Assembly: GCF_017873095.1 (NCBI RefSeq)
Contig: NZ_JAGGJU010000003.1
Coordinates: 124,001-188,000, forward strand
Direction of reading: 5' to 3'
DNA length: 64,000 nt
Origin: Heterorhizobium halophytocola
Lineage (GTDB): Bacteria; Pseudomonadota; Alphaproteobacteria; Rhizobiales; Rhizobiaceae
Shown here piece after piece: positions 46,411 through 54,579 of the stretch. The translations under genes and the position numbers were made by a program. The notes under the pieces were generated by a model, which did not search any database, was not told where the DNA came from, and was given only the letters and a program-made list of their open reading frames with translations. The number at the start of each line of letters is the position of its first letter. The stretch's first letter is position 1.

Positions 46411-46533
46411 CTAAAGCAGCAGGGAGCCGGTCACCGCCAGGCCGGCGGCGGCCGAATATAGCAGGAACATCAAGCCGAGCGTCTTGGCGAGATTCATCCG
46501 TTTCGTGCGTGTGCCATCCCAATCATAACCCAT
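46411..46533 (-). CDS. 40-residue membrane miniprotein
   Basis: On the minus strand an ATG at 46533 with GAGGA about 8 bases upstream opens a 40-codon frame ending in TAG at 46411. The product begins 'MGYDWDGTRTKRMNLAKTLG', followed by one hydrophobic helix of about 19 residues ending at the C-terminus. A polar, Arg/Lys-bearing N-terminus plus a single helix fits a tail-anchored inner-membrane miniprotein. No family is recognised. Confidence 0.55.
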   Translation of the reverse strand: MGYDWDGTRTKRMNLAKTLGLMFLLYSAAAGLAVTGSLLL

Positions 46534-46925
46534 GTCGTATGTCCTCAAGTCTTTCCATCCTATGCGCAAACTCGACCTCGCCCGGTGGCCGGCAAGGACG
46601 CCTTCCGCTTCGTCCGCGAAGCTTGGCCGAGGCTGGTGCGAGGGCTCAAACGCGCTGTTCGGGCCTGCGATTCAACCTTCGGGATGCGCGCAAGCTTATC
46701 AAGCAACCGCTGGCGCGGCTTTCTCCCAATCCGCAGTCTTCGCCTGATTCCGCCAGCGCTCGGCAAGCGGTGAGACGGCAGGTCGGGATGGGCAGCGCAT
46801 GCCTGCTGCCCGGTGCGCCGGCTGGAAATCGAACGGCTGGCTCGCTTGGCGACTTGAAAGCCGGCCTTGCGGGATTTAAGACACGAGGGGACGAGAGAAT
46901 CCGGCTGGAGATAGGGCTTACCGAG
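46534..46925. other. Intergenic region upstream of pcm
   Basis: About 0.39 kb with no supported gene. It lies between the divergent 40-residue miniprotein and the methyltransferase gene and should contain both promoters. Confidence 0.4.
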
Positions 46926-47579
46926 ATGATGGACTTTACCGCTGCGCGCGAGAAGATGGTCGACAACCAGATCCGCACCACCGACGTGACCGCCCATTCG
47001 GTGCTGAACGCGTTTCTGACCGTGCCGCGCGAAGCCTTTCTGCCGGACAATCTGAAGCCGCTTGCCTATATCGACGAGGACATGCCGGTGGCGCCGGGCC
47101 GCTACGTCATGGAGCCGTCGCCGCTCGCCAAGCTGTTGCAGCTTGCAAAGATCGGCAAGGACGACGTGGTGCTGGAGATCGGCTGTTGCGCCGGCTATGC
47201 GACGGCGCTGCTGTCGCATCTCGCAGGCTCGGTCGTCGCCGTCGAGAGCGACGAGGTGCTGGCCGCCAATGCGACCGCCACGCTGGCCGAACTCGGTTGC
47301 GATAACGCCGCCGTGGTCTCCGGCGACCTGGAGGGCGGCTATCCGTCGGAAGCGCCGTACGACCTGATCTTCGTCAATGGCGCGGTCGAGGAAATTCCCT
47401 CCGCGCTGATCGGCCAGCTGCGTCAGGGTGGCCGGCTGGTGACGGTGCTGGGCCTCGGCAATGCGGCACGCGCCGTGACGCTGGTCAGGACCGGCGACAG
47501 CTATTCGATGTCGGAGAGCTTCAATGCCGCGGTCAAGCCGCTGCCGGGCTTCCGCCGCGCCGCCGAATTCGTCTTTTGA
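46926..47579 (+). CDS. pcm: Protein-L-isoaspartate O-methyltransferase family protein
   Basis: A 217-residue SAM-dependent methyltransferase. 'AREKMVDNQIRTTDVTAHSVLNAFLTVPREAFLP' is the typical PCMT N-terminus, 'VVLEIGCCAGYATALLSHLAGSVVAVESD' the SAM-binding motif I, and 'YDLIFVNGAVEEIPSALIGQLRQGGRLVTVLG' motifs II and III. The catalytic Ser/Thr loop of classical PCMT is altered ('MPVAPGRYVMEPS'), so substrate identity is uncertain. Two adjacent ATG codons occur at the start. In other rhizobia this gene usually stands next to tolC; here the popZ gene follows. Confidence 0.9.
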   Translation: MMDFTAAREKMVDNQIRTTDVTAHSVLNAFLTVPREAFLPDNLKPLAYIDEDMPVAPGRYVMEPSPLAKLLQLAKIGKDDVVLEIGCCAGYATALLSHLAGSVVAVESDEVLAANATATLAELGCDNAAVVSGDLEGGYPSEAPYDLIFVNGAVEEIPSALIGQLRQGGRLVTVLGLGNAARAVTLVRTGDSYSMSESFNAAVKPLPGFRRAAEFVF

Positions 47580-47612
47580 CCATCGCGGCCTGACCGCCGT
47601 CTTCCCTTTGCG

Positions 47613-47646
47613 CGGCCGGTATCTCCAGGGGTTGCCGGCCGTTTTT
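47613..47646 (+). terminator. Terminator after pcm
   Basis: CGGCCGG and CCGGCCG pair across a 15-base loop, followed by five T. Confidence 0.65.
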
Positions 47647-47836
47647 CATCGCCGTTCCGTCAGGGTGCCTGCACGCTCTCCAAAGATGCCACACCGGCCG
47701 GAAAACCTGTGTATCGGGACCTGCTTTTTAGCGGGGCGTGATTTTTTTCGAGAGCCGAGTATCCTAGGGTGAAGTCGATTCGTCTGCCGGCGTGCGGCCA
47801 GCAGCGGGGTATCTTTTCGAAGAAACGGGGACTGAA

Positions 47837-48616
47837 ATGGCACAGCCAAGCGTAGCGCGCGAACCGTCGATGGAGGAAATCCTTGCCTCGATCCGCAAGA
47901 TCATCGAGAGCAATGATGTCGGTCCCGACCGGGCTTCGGCCGACGGCGCGTCGATCTATGTCGAAAACGACATGGTGGAACTCGACGACAGCGCCCGCAG
48001 CCTGGATGACGAGCTTGACGCCGCGACCTTGAGCTTCGACGCCGCAAACGATGCCGGTCCGCTGGCCGTCAGCGTCGAAAGCCCGCTGGCCCCCGAACAG
48101 AAGACCGTATCGCTGGCCGATCTCGCCGCCCGGGTGCGCGCAACGGTACAGCGCGCCGAAGTGTCCCTGGCGCCCGACATGGCGGCCCAGCCCCAGCCCC
48201 AGGCGGCGCCTGTCGAGGACAGCCCGGTGATGACCAGCCGGCTTGCCAGTCTGCGCAGTTCCGGCCCGGTCACGGAAGCCCCCTATGTCCTCAGCCCGGT
48301 CGCGCAGCCGGTTGAGCAGTCGCCCGAAATGGCCGAGGTCGCGGAACAGATGCCGATGCAGGATGAACGGGCCGAGACGATGGAAGCACCTGTGGACGCC
48401 TCGCTGGTGTCGGCGCAGACGGGCGCGCTGGTTGCCCAGTCCTTTTCCGATCTTGCCGCTGCCGTCGATGGCCAGCAGCGCCGCTCGCTCGACGAGATGG
48501 CCGAGGAACTGTTGCGCCCGATGCTGCAGTCCTGGCTCGACGACAATCTGCCGACCATGGTCGAGCGGCTGGTGCGCGAAGAGATCGAGCGGGTCGCCCG
48601 CGGCCCGCGTCGCTGA
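47837..48616 (+). CDS. popZ: PopZ/DUF2497 polar organizing protein
   Basis: A 259-residue acidic protein. The N-terminal helix 'EPSMEEILASIRKIIESND' and C-terminal helices 'MAEELLRPMLQSWLDDNLPTMVERLVREEIERVARG' are the two conserved parts of DUF2497/PopZ, joined by a long Pro/Ala/Glu-rich linker. In Caulobacter and Agrobacterium PopZ self-assembles at a cell pole and anchors the centromere. The start is ATG 47837 at family position. It is followed by a strong terminator and then valS, a gene order conserved in rhizobia. Confidence 0.9.
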   Translation: MAQPSVAREPSMEEILASIRKIIESNDVGPDRASADGASIYVENDMVELDDSARSLDDELDAATLSFDAANDAGPLAVSVESPLAPEQKTVSLADLAARVRATVQRAEVSLAPDMAAQPQPQAAPVEDSPVMTSRLASLRSSGPVTEAPYVLSPVAQPVEQSPEMAEVAEQMPMQDERAETMEAPVDASLVSAQTGALVAQSFSDLAAAVDGQQRRSLDEMAEELLRPMLQSWLDDNLPTMVERLVREEIERVARGPRR

Positions 48617-48643
48617 CCGCCTCACCCACTTCAAGGTCAATGG

Positions 48644-48669
48644 GCCGCTCCTTCCGGGGCGGCTTTTTT
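48644..48669 (+). terminator. Terminator after popZ
   Basis: GCCGCTCC, loop TTCC and GGGGCGGC followed by six T. Confidence 0.85.
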
Positions 48670-48670
48670 A

Positions 48671-48697
48671 TTGACTTGCCCAGACCAGTCCTATTTA
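48671..48697 (+). promoter_or_regulatory. Possible sigma70-type promoter of valS
   Basis: TTGACT (48671-48676) and TATTTA (48692-48697) are separated by 15 bases, directly after the popZ terminator and about 40 bases before the valS ATG. The short spacer lowers certainty. Confidence 0.4.
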
Positions 48698-48735
48698 GAA
48701 CCCACACACTGAAATTTTAAAAAACTGGCCGGACA

Positions 48736-51579
48736 ATGCTCGAAAAGACCTACGATTCTGCCGCCGTCGAACCGAAAATCGCCAAGGGCTGGGACGATGC
48801 GCAAGCCTTCCGCGCCGGGGCCAATGCCAAGGCCGGTGCCGACACCTTCACCATCGTCATCCCGCCGCCGAATGTCACCGGATCGCTGCATATGGGCCAT
48901 GCGCTCAACAATACGCTGCAGGATGTGATGATCCGCTTCGAGCGGATGCGCGGCAAGGACGTGCTGTGGCAGCCGGGCATGGACCATGCGGGCATCGCCA
49001 CCCAGATGGTGGTCGAGCGCAAGCTGATGGAACAGCAGCTTCCCGGCCGCCGCGACATGGGCCGCGAAGCCTTCATCGAAAAGGTCTGGCAGTGGAAGGA
49101 CGAGTCCGGCGGCTTGATCTTCAACCAGCTGAAGCGCCTCGGCGCCTCCTGCGACTGGTCGCGCGAACGCTTCACCATGGACGAAGGCCTGTCCAAGGCC
49201 GTTCTGGAAGTTTTCGTCTCGCTCTACAAGGAAGGCCTGATCTACCGCGACAAGCGTCTGGTCAACTGGGATCCCAAGCTTCTGACGGCGATCTCCGACA
49301 TCGAGGTCGAGCAGCTCGAGGTCGCCGGCAATCTCTGGTATCTGCGCTATCCACTGGAGGAGGGCGTCACCTATCGTCATCCGGTGGGTTTCGACGAGGA
49401 CGGCAAGGCGATAGAATGGGAAACGCGAGACTATCTGGTCGTCGCCACCACCCGGCCCGAGACCATGCTGGGCGATACCGGCGTTGCCGTGAATCCGGAA
49501 GACGAGCGCTATCAGGATCTGGTCGGCAAGCATGTGATCCTGCCGATCGTCGGACGCAAGATCCCGATCGTCGCCGACAGCTATCCCGATCCGACCGCCG
49601 GCACCGGCGCGGTGAAGATGACGCCCGCCCACGATTTCAACGACTTCGATGTCGGCAAGCGCACGGGGCTGCGCGTCATCAATGTCCTCAATCCTGATGG
49701 AACGATCTTCATCAAGGAGAACGAGGACTTTCTCGAAGGCCTCGATCATCCGGCCGCCCTGCACGGTGCCTGGGATCGGCTGGAAGGTCAGGACCGCTTC
49801 TTTGCCCGCAAGGTGATCGTCGAGATCTTCGAAGAGGCGGGGCTCCTGGACAAGATTGAACCGCACAAGCACATGGTCCCGCATGGCGACCGCGGCGGCG
49901 TGCCGATCGAGCCGCGGCTGACCGAGCAGTGGTATGTCGACGCCAAGACCCTGGCGGAACCGGCCATCGCCTCGGTGCGCGAAGGCCGCACCAAGCTGGT
50001 GCCGAAGAACTGGGACAAGACCTATTACGAGTGGATGGAAAACATCCAGCCGTGGTGCGTCTCGCGCCAGCTCTGGTGGGGGCACCAGATCCCGGCCTGG
50101 TATGGCCCCGACGGTCAGGTCTTCGTCGAAAAGACCGAGGAAGATGCGCTCGACGCCGCCATCCAGCACTATATCGCCCATGAGGGCCCGTGGAAGGCCT
50201 GGGTCGAGGAGCGCCTTGAGAACCTCGAGCCCGAAAAGATCCTGACCCGCGACGAGGACGTGCTCGACACCTGGTTCTCCTCGGCGCTCTGGCCCTTCTC
50301 GACGCTCGGCTGGCCGGACGAGACGCCGGAGCTTGCCCGCTATTACCCGACCAATGTTCTGGTCACCGGCTTCGACATCATCTTCTTCTGGGTCGCCCGG
50401 ATGATGATGATGGGCCTGCACTTCATGAAGGACGAGAAGGGCAACCCCGTCGAACCCTTCGAGACCGTCTATGTCCACGCGCTGGTGCGCGACAAGGACG
50501 GGCAGAAGATGTCGAAGTCGAAGGGCAATGTCATCGACCCGCTCGAGCTGATCGACGAATACGGGGCCGACGCGCTGCGCTTCACCCTGGCGATCATGGC
50601 CGCCCAGGGCCGCGACGTGAAGCTCGATCCGGCCCGCATCGCCGGCTACCGCAATTTCGGCACCAAGCTCTGGAACGCCACCCGCTTTGCCGAGATGAAC
50701 GGCGCGAAATCCGATCCGTCCTTTGCGCCGGAGAAGACGACGCTTGCCGTCAGTCGCTGGATCCTGACCGAGCTTGCCCGCACCGAGCGCGCGGTCACCG
50801 AGGCGATCGAGACCTATCGCTTCAACGATGCGGCAGGTGCGCTCTACCGCTTCGTCTGGAACCAGTTCTGCGACTGGTATCTGGAATTGCTGAAGCCCGT
50901 CTTCATGGGCGATGACGAGCACGCCAAGGCCGAAGCACAGGCCTGCGCCGCCTATGTGCTGGAGGAGACCTACAAGCTGCTGCATCCCTTCATGCCCTTC
51001 ATCACCGAAGAGCTGTGGGCGCATACGGCCGGCGAGGGCAAGAGCCGCGACGCGCTGCTTTGCCACGCCGACTGGCCGGAGCCCGATTTCCAGGATGCGG
51101 CGGCGGCCGACGACGTCAACTGGCTGATCGAGCTGGTCACCGGCATCCGCTCCGTGCGTGCCGAGATGAATGTTCCGGCCGGTGCCGTGGCACCGCTGGT
51201 GGTCGTCGGCGCCAGCGAAACCTCCGGCGCCCGGATCGGACGCCATCAGGCGGCGCTGAAGCGGCTTGCCCGCGTCGACGCGATCACCTTTGCCGACGAG
51301 GCGCCGAAGGGTTCGGCCCAGATCGTCCTCGGCGAGGCGACGATCTGCCTGCCGCTCGGCAGCCTGGTCGATGTCGGTGCCGAGACGGCGCGGCTGGAAA
51401 AGGCGATCGGCAAGGTCGACCAGGATCTCGCCCGGATCACCGGCAAGCTGAACAACGAGAAGTTCGTCGCCAATGCCAATCCGGATGTGGTTGCCGCCGA
51501 GCGCGAGCGCTTTGCCGAGCTCGAGCAGCAGAAGGCGAGCCTGCAGGTGGCGCTGAGCCGAATCGCCGAAGCCGGCTGA
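48736..51579 (+). CDS. valS: Valyl-tRNA synthetase
   Basis: A 947-residue class Ia synthetase. The HIGH-type motif is HMGH at 52-55 ('PPPNVTGSLHMGHALN') and the KMSKS motif is at 591-595 ('DGQKMSKSKGNVIDP'). The CP1 editing domain with 'VVATTRPETMLGDTGVAVNP' and 'GTGAVKMTPAHDFNDFDVG' follows the first half of the Rossmann fold, and the C-terminal coiled-coil arm is complete ('LEKAIGKVDQDLARITGKLNNEKFVANANPDVVAAERERFAEL'). Full length, no anomalies. It has its own promoter region and a perfect terminator at 51599. Confidence 0.98.
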   Translation: MLEKTYDSAAVEPKIAKGWDDAQAFRAGANAKAGADTFTIVIPPPNVTGSLHMGHALNNTLQDVMIRFERMRGKDVLWQPGMDHAGIATQMVVERKLMEQQLPGRRDMGREAFIEKVWQWKDESGGLIFNQLKRLGASCDWSRERFTMDEGLSKAVLEVFVSLYKEGLIYRDKRLVNWDPKLLTAISDIEVEQLEVAGNLWYLRYPLEEGVTYRHPVGFDEDGKAIEWETRDYLVVATTRPETMLGDTGVAVNPEDERYQDLVGKHVILPIVGRKIPIVADSYPDPTAGTGAVKMTPAHDFNDFDVGKRTGLRVINVLNPDGTIFIKENEDFLEGLDHPAALHGAWDRLEGQDRFFARKVIVEIFEEAGLLDKIEPHKHMVPHGDRGGVPIEPRLTEQWYVDAKTLAEPAIASVREGRTKLVPKNWDKTYYEWMENIQPWCVSRQLWWGHQIPAWYGPDGQVFVEKTEEDALDAAIQHYIAHEGPWKAWVEERLENLEPEKILTRDEDVLDTWFSSALWPFSTLGWPDETPELARYYPTNVLVTGFDIIFFWVARMMMMGLHFMKDEKGNPVEPFETVYVHALVRDKDGQKMSKSKGNVIDPLELIDEYGADALRFTLAIMAAQGRDVKLDPARIAGYRNFGTKLWNATRFAEMNGAKSDPSFAPEKTTLAVSRWILTELARTERAVTEAIETYRFNDAAGALYRFVWNQFCDWYLELLKPVFMGDDEHAKAEAQACAAYVLEETYKLLHPFMPFITEELWAHTAGEGKSRDALLCHADWPEPDFQDAAAADDVNWLIELVTGIRSVRAEMNVPAGAVAPLVVVGASETSGARIGRHQAALKRLARVDAITFADEAPKGSAQIVLGEATICLPLGSLVDVGAETARLEKAIGKVDQDLARITGKLNNEKFVANANPDVVAAERERFAELEQQKASLQVALSRIAEAG

Positions 51580-51598
51580 CTAAGCCGGTCCGTGTCCC

Positions 51599-51628
51599 AA
51601 GCGGCCGGGGTTTCGCTCCGGCCGCTTT
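51599..51628 (+). terminator. Terminator after valS
   Basis: AAGCGGCCGG and CCGGCCGCTT form a perfect 10-bp stem with a 9-base loop and a short T-run, 20 bases after the valS stop. Confidence 0.85.
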
Positions 51629-51936
51629 CCAGCCGCGCAAGAGCCGGCTCTGCTGCGAGCTATGCTTTTAGTGCAATGCACAATTGCAATTATCGCATTG
51701 TTGCCCCTCAGGCACACATTTCCCGTATCCGGGTAAGATATTCTCGACATCGCGCTTTTTGCCGGCTGGTCGGGAACTATTTTTCAAAATGCCGCTAAAA
51801 TAACGTGATCGTGACGTGCATACGTCAAAAAAATGCCACCTTGGCCGCTGGCGACTATGACGACTAATTGTTGTGAGCGTTTCCCGAATGGATAAGATGG
51901 CGTCCAACAGATGCCTCATGGGGGAGACACCAAGTA
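51629..51936. other. Intergenic region upstream of the FadL-type gene
   Basis: About 0.3 kb, AT-rich, with a nested dyad at 51674-51700. No gene was recognised. It should hold the promoter of the outer-membrane protein. Confidence 0.4.
51674..51700. promoter_or_regulatory. Nested dyad upstream of the FadL-type gene
   Basis: Outer arms CAATGC (51674-51679) and GCATTG (51695-51700) enclose the perfect 10-base palindrome AATTGCAATT (51682-51691), nearly concentric. It lies about 240 bases before the start codon and may be an operator. Confidence 0.4.
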
Positions 51937-53214
51937 ATGAAACTGTTCAAGGCAACATTGATCGGCCTGGCGTGCGGATCGGCACTGGCGGGTGCAGCGC
52001 AAGCAGGCGGCTTTTCGCGCGGCGAAGCGGACACGGATATCCTGTTCGAAGACGGGACCATGGCCGGGAGAGCGGTCGTTACCTATGTGAGCCCGCAGCG
52101 CGGTTACGATACGATCAGCGGAGTGGATGGAACCGACGACGACTTTACCGGGAATTTTGCCATTCCGTCGGTCGCGGCGAAGTTTCGATTTTCCGACAAC
52201 TTCTCCTGCGCGTTGACCTACACGCAACCGTTCGGAGCCAAGTCGGAATACGGCTCGCAGGCGCAGGATGCGGACCGGGCAGGCGATCGAGCTTCCGTTG
52301 CGGCTTACGCGCCGTACTCCGACATCGCCAACCCCGCCAGCCCCTCCTATAATCCCAGCAGTCCTGCGTTCCAAGCCGGCACAGGCTACAATCTTTACAA
52401 CCTTTGGAGCAACGGCAACGCCGTCAAGAAGGCATCGTTCGACTCGAACGAATTTGGCGGTACCTGCGCGGCGAACTTCGAGGCTGGAAAGGGGCAGTTC
52501 TACATCATTGGCGGCCTGTTCCTTCAGTCGTTCGACTACACGGAAGTCAAGGACTTCGGCAAGTTGCATCTGAAGGACGACGGCTCGCTCGGCTATCGTA
52601 TCGGTGCCGCCTATGAAATCAAGGAATACGCGCTGCGCGCGCAGTTGATGTATCGCTCTGAGGTAGAACAGAAGGCTGATGGGGACTACAGCCCCGGCTT
52701 GGCGTCTCTGGCCAATATTGGCTATAATCTGGGGAGCGACTATTCCGCATCAGGAGCCGGTACTCTGCCTCAGTCGCTCGAACTGAGCCTTCAGACTGGC
52801 GTAGCGCCAGGCTGGCTCGTCTTCGGTTCGGCCAAATGGACGGACTGGAGCGTGCTGCAGACCCTCAATTACAACATCGATGGTGCTTTTGGCGATCAGG
52901 AGAAGAATTTCTTCTGGCGCGATGGCTGGACGATCTCGGGCGGCGTGGGCCATAAATTCACCGACACGGTGGGCGGCGCGATCAGCCTCACGTGGGATCG
53001 CGGCGTCAGCACCGGAGCGGACATAAATACGGATACCTGGACGATCGGAGCAGGCCTGCAGGCTGACGTCGGCCCCGGCCAGCTCCGCTTTGGAGGCGCA
53101 GTCTCGTACCTGACCAGCGGCAGCCAGTCTGTGGCGAAGGGTGCAGACTTCGACGCCACCGTCGACGGAGACTGGGCCTACGCGGTCAACGCCTCCTACC
53201 GGATCGCTTTCTAA
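51937..53214 (+). CDS. OmpP1/FadL/TodX-family outer membrane protein
   Basis: A 425-residue outer-membrane beta-barrel with a signal peptide ('MKLFKATLIGLACGSALAGAAQAG', cleavage near residue 23). The mature N-terminus 'GGFSRGEADTDILFE' and the barrel with strands ending in Phe ('ASYRIAF' at the C-terminus) fit the FadL family, which takes up long-chain fatty acids or other hydrophobic compounds. 'NPASPSYNPSSPAF' is an extracellular loop typical of the group. The region between valS and exoR usually lacks such a gene in my memory of related genomes, and codon use is slightly less biased, so it may be an insertion. Confidence 0.88.
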   Translation: MKLFKATLIGLACGSALAGAAQAGGFSRGEADTDILFEDGTMAGRAVVTYVSPQRGYDTISGVDGTDDDFTGNFAIPSVAAKFRFSDNFSCALTYTQPFGAKSEYGSQAQDADRAGDRASVAAYAPYSDIANPASPSYNPSSPAFQAGTGYNLYNLWSNGNAVKKASFDSNEFGGTCAANFEAGKGQFYIIGGLFLQSFDYTEVKDFGKLHLKDDGSLGYRIGAAYEIKEYALRAQLMYRSEVEQKADGDYSPGLASLANIGYNLGSDYSASGAGTLPQSLELSLQTGVAPGWLVFGSAKWTDWSVLQTLNYNIDGAFGDQEKNFFWRDGWTISGGVGHKFTDTVGGAISLTWDRGVSTGADINTDTWTIGAGLQADVGPGQLRFGGAVSYLTSGSQSVAKGADFDATVDGDWAYAVNASYRIAF

Positions 53215-53239
53215 GCTCATCATGTGATCTGACCTTGTG

Positions 53240-53264
53240 AAGGCCCGGCTTCGGCCGGGCCTTT
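53240..53264 (+). terminator. Terminator after the FadL-type gene
   Basis: AAGGCCCGGC, loop TTCG and GCCGGGCCTT form a perfect stem with a UUCG tetraloop, 25 bases after the stop. The T-run is short. Confidence 0.85.
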
Positions 53265-53724
53265 GCGCGTCTTCGTTTGCGGCGACAACGGTTTCGGTCA
53301 GCGTTTTTGTCACAAAAATGCAACAGTTCGGGCAAGTCTGGTCGGCGATCGGTGGCCGGGGCGTTTTGTCCATTTCCCGCCACAAACGAAGCGCAGCAGA
53401 ATGGCCAATCGGCGAAGGCTCGGGCTTCGCGTGCAAAGGCATCCATCGGCAACCTGCGCGGTGGTGGAGGAAAGTAGCGGCTTTCCGGGGACTTTGCGTG
53501 AGGGCTCGGGAATTTCGAGGCAGCCTTCGGCCAGGAGCCGCAGTCTCGCCTGAAATGGCCGGTAGCTTCGGGCACTTGGGATGCCTGGGGCGAGAGGGGT
53601 GGCGAAGCTCGCTGGATGTGAACCGGATGTTGACGGTTTTCAGCCAAGCTGGGCACGGCGAAAAGGGGCCGGCTTCCGCGGAAGCCCGGTAACCGCCGTT
53701 TGGAGATGGAAGACATAGGAAACT
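53265..53724. other. Intergenic region upstream of exoR
   Basis: About 0.46 kb without a supported gene. The part near exoR includes TTAATTTTGGGTTAAG, which overlaps the start of the coding region. No motif is assigned. Confidence 0.4.
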
Positions 53725-54522
53725 ATGGTTAATTTTGGGTTAAGGGTGCCGGCGCAGACCTGTCTGGCTCTGGCGGCATTTCTGTCGATGACGACGGCGA
53801 GTCTCGCCTTCGACATCAATGCCGGCGTGAGCAAGGAATCCGATCCGGTCGCGCTGTTCCGCTTTGCCTTCGGGGCCGAAAAGGCTGGCCAGACGAAGGA
53901 AGCGGTGGAAGCCTACCGCTATGCCGCCGAAAAAGGCCATACCGCCTCCCAATACGCATTGGCCAAGATGTATGCCGATGGCGACGGCGTCGTCAAAGAC
54001 GACTTCGAGGCCTTCAAGATCTATTCCAAGATTGCCAATCAGGGCGTCGAGCCGGGATCGAAGGATACCGGGTTCTTCGTCTATGCGCTGATGTCGCTTG
54101 CCCGTTACTATCACGACGGCATCGAGGGCAGCCCGATCAAGATCGACCTTACCCAGGCCCGCCAGCTCTATTTCCAGGCCGCCTCCACCTTCGGCGTTGC
54201 CGAGGCGCAGTTCCAGCTGGCCCAGATGCTGCTGGCCGGCGAAGGCGGCAAGGCCAATGTGCGCCAGGCGAAGAAGTGGCTGAATCTGGCCCGCAAGACG
54301 GGACATCCCGGCGCCATGGCGGTGTTCGGCAATCTGATGTTCCAGGAAGGCCACGCCGTCAGCGGTCTCGCCTACATGACCGCTGCGCTGGAGAAATGTC
54401 CGCCCAAGGATTGCCTCTGGATGCAGGCGCTGCAGGAGCAGGCCTTCTCGGTCGCCAATGAAAAGGACCGCCGCGTCGCGGTCGCCCTGGCGCCGACCAT
54501 CCATGCCGGCGACAGCGACTGA
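53725..54522 (+). CDS. exoR: Exopolysaccharide production negative regulator ExoR
   Basis: A 265-residue periplasmic protein. The signal peptide is 'VPAQTCLALAAFLSMTTASLAF', cleaved near residue 28. Four to five Sel1-type repeats follow ('AVEAYRYAAEKGHTASQYALAKMYADGDGV', 'DLTQARQLYFQAASTFGVAEAQFQLAQMLLAGEGG', 'ARKTGHPGAMAVFGNLMFQEG'). Sequence and length match Sinorhizobium ExoR closely as I recall it. ExoR binds the sensor kinase ExoS and holds the ExoS-ChvI system off; its proteolysis at low pH releases succinoglycan synthesis and represses motility. The exoS/chvI genes are not in this window. Confidence 0.95.
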   Translation: MVNFGLRVPAQTCLALAAFLSMTTASLAFDINAGVSKESDPVALFRFAFGAEKAGQTKEAVEAYRYAAEKGHTASQYALAKMYADGDGVVKDDFEAFKIYSKIANQGVEPGSKDTGFFVYALMSLARYYHDGIEGSPIKIDLTQARQLYFQAASTFGVAEAQFQLAQMLLAGEGGKANVRQAKKWLNLARKTGHPGAMAVFGNLMFQEGHAVSGLAYMTAALEKCPPKDCLWMQALQEQAFSVANEKDRRVAVALAPTIHAGDSD

Positions 54523-54533
54523 CGATGATCAAA

Positions 54534-54560
54534 GGCCGGAGGCTATCCGGCCCATCTTTT
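54534..54560 (+). terminator. Terminator-like hairpin after exoR
   Basis: GGCCGGA, loop GGCTA and TCCGGCC, followed after three bases by TCTTTT. Confidence 0.55.
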
Positions 54561-54579
54561 AAAGTATCGGTATACGCCG

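Noticed and set aside
48691-51246. 851-codon minus-strand frame opposite valS
   Set aside because: Antisense shadow of valS without any protein signature.
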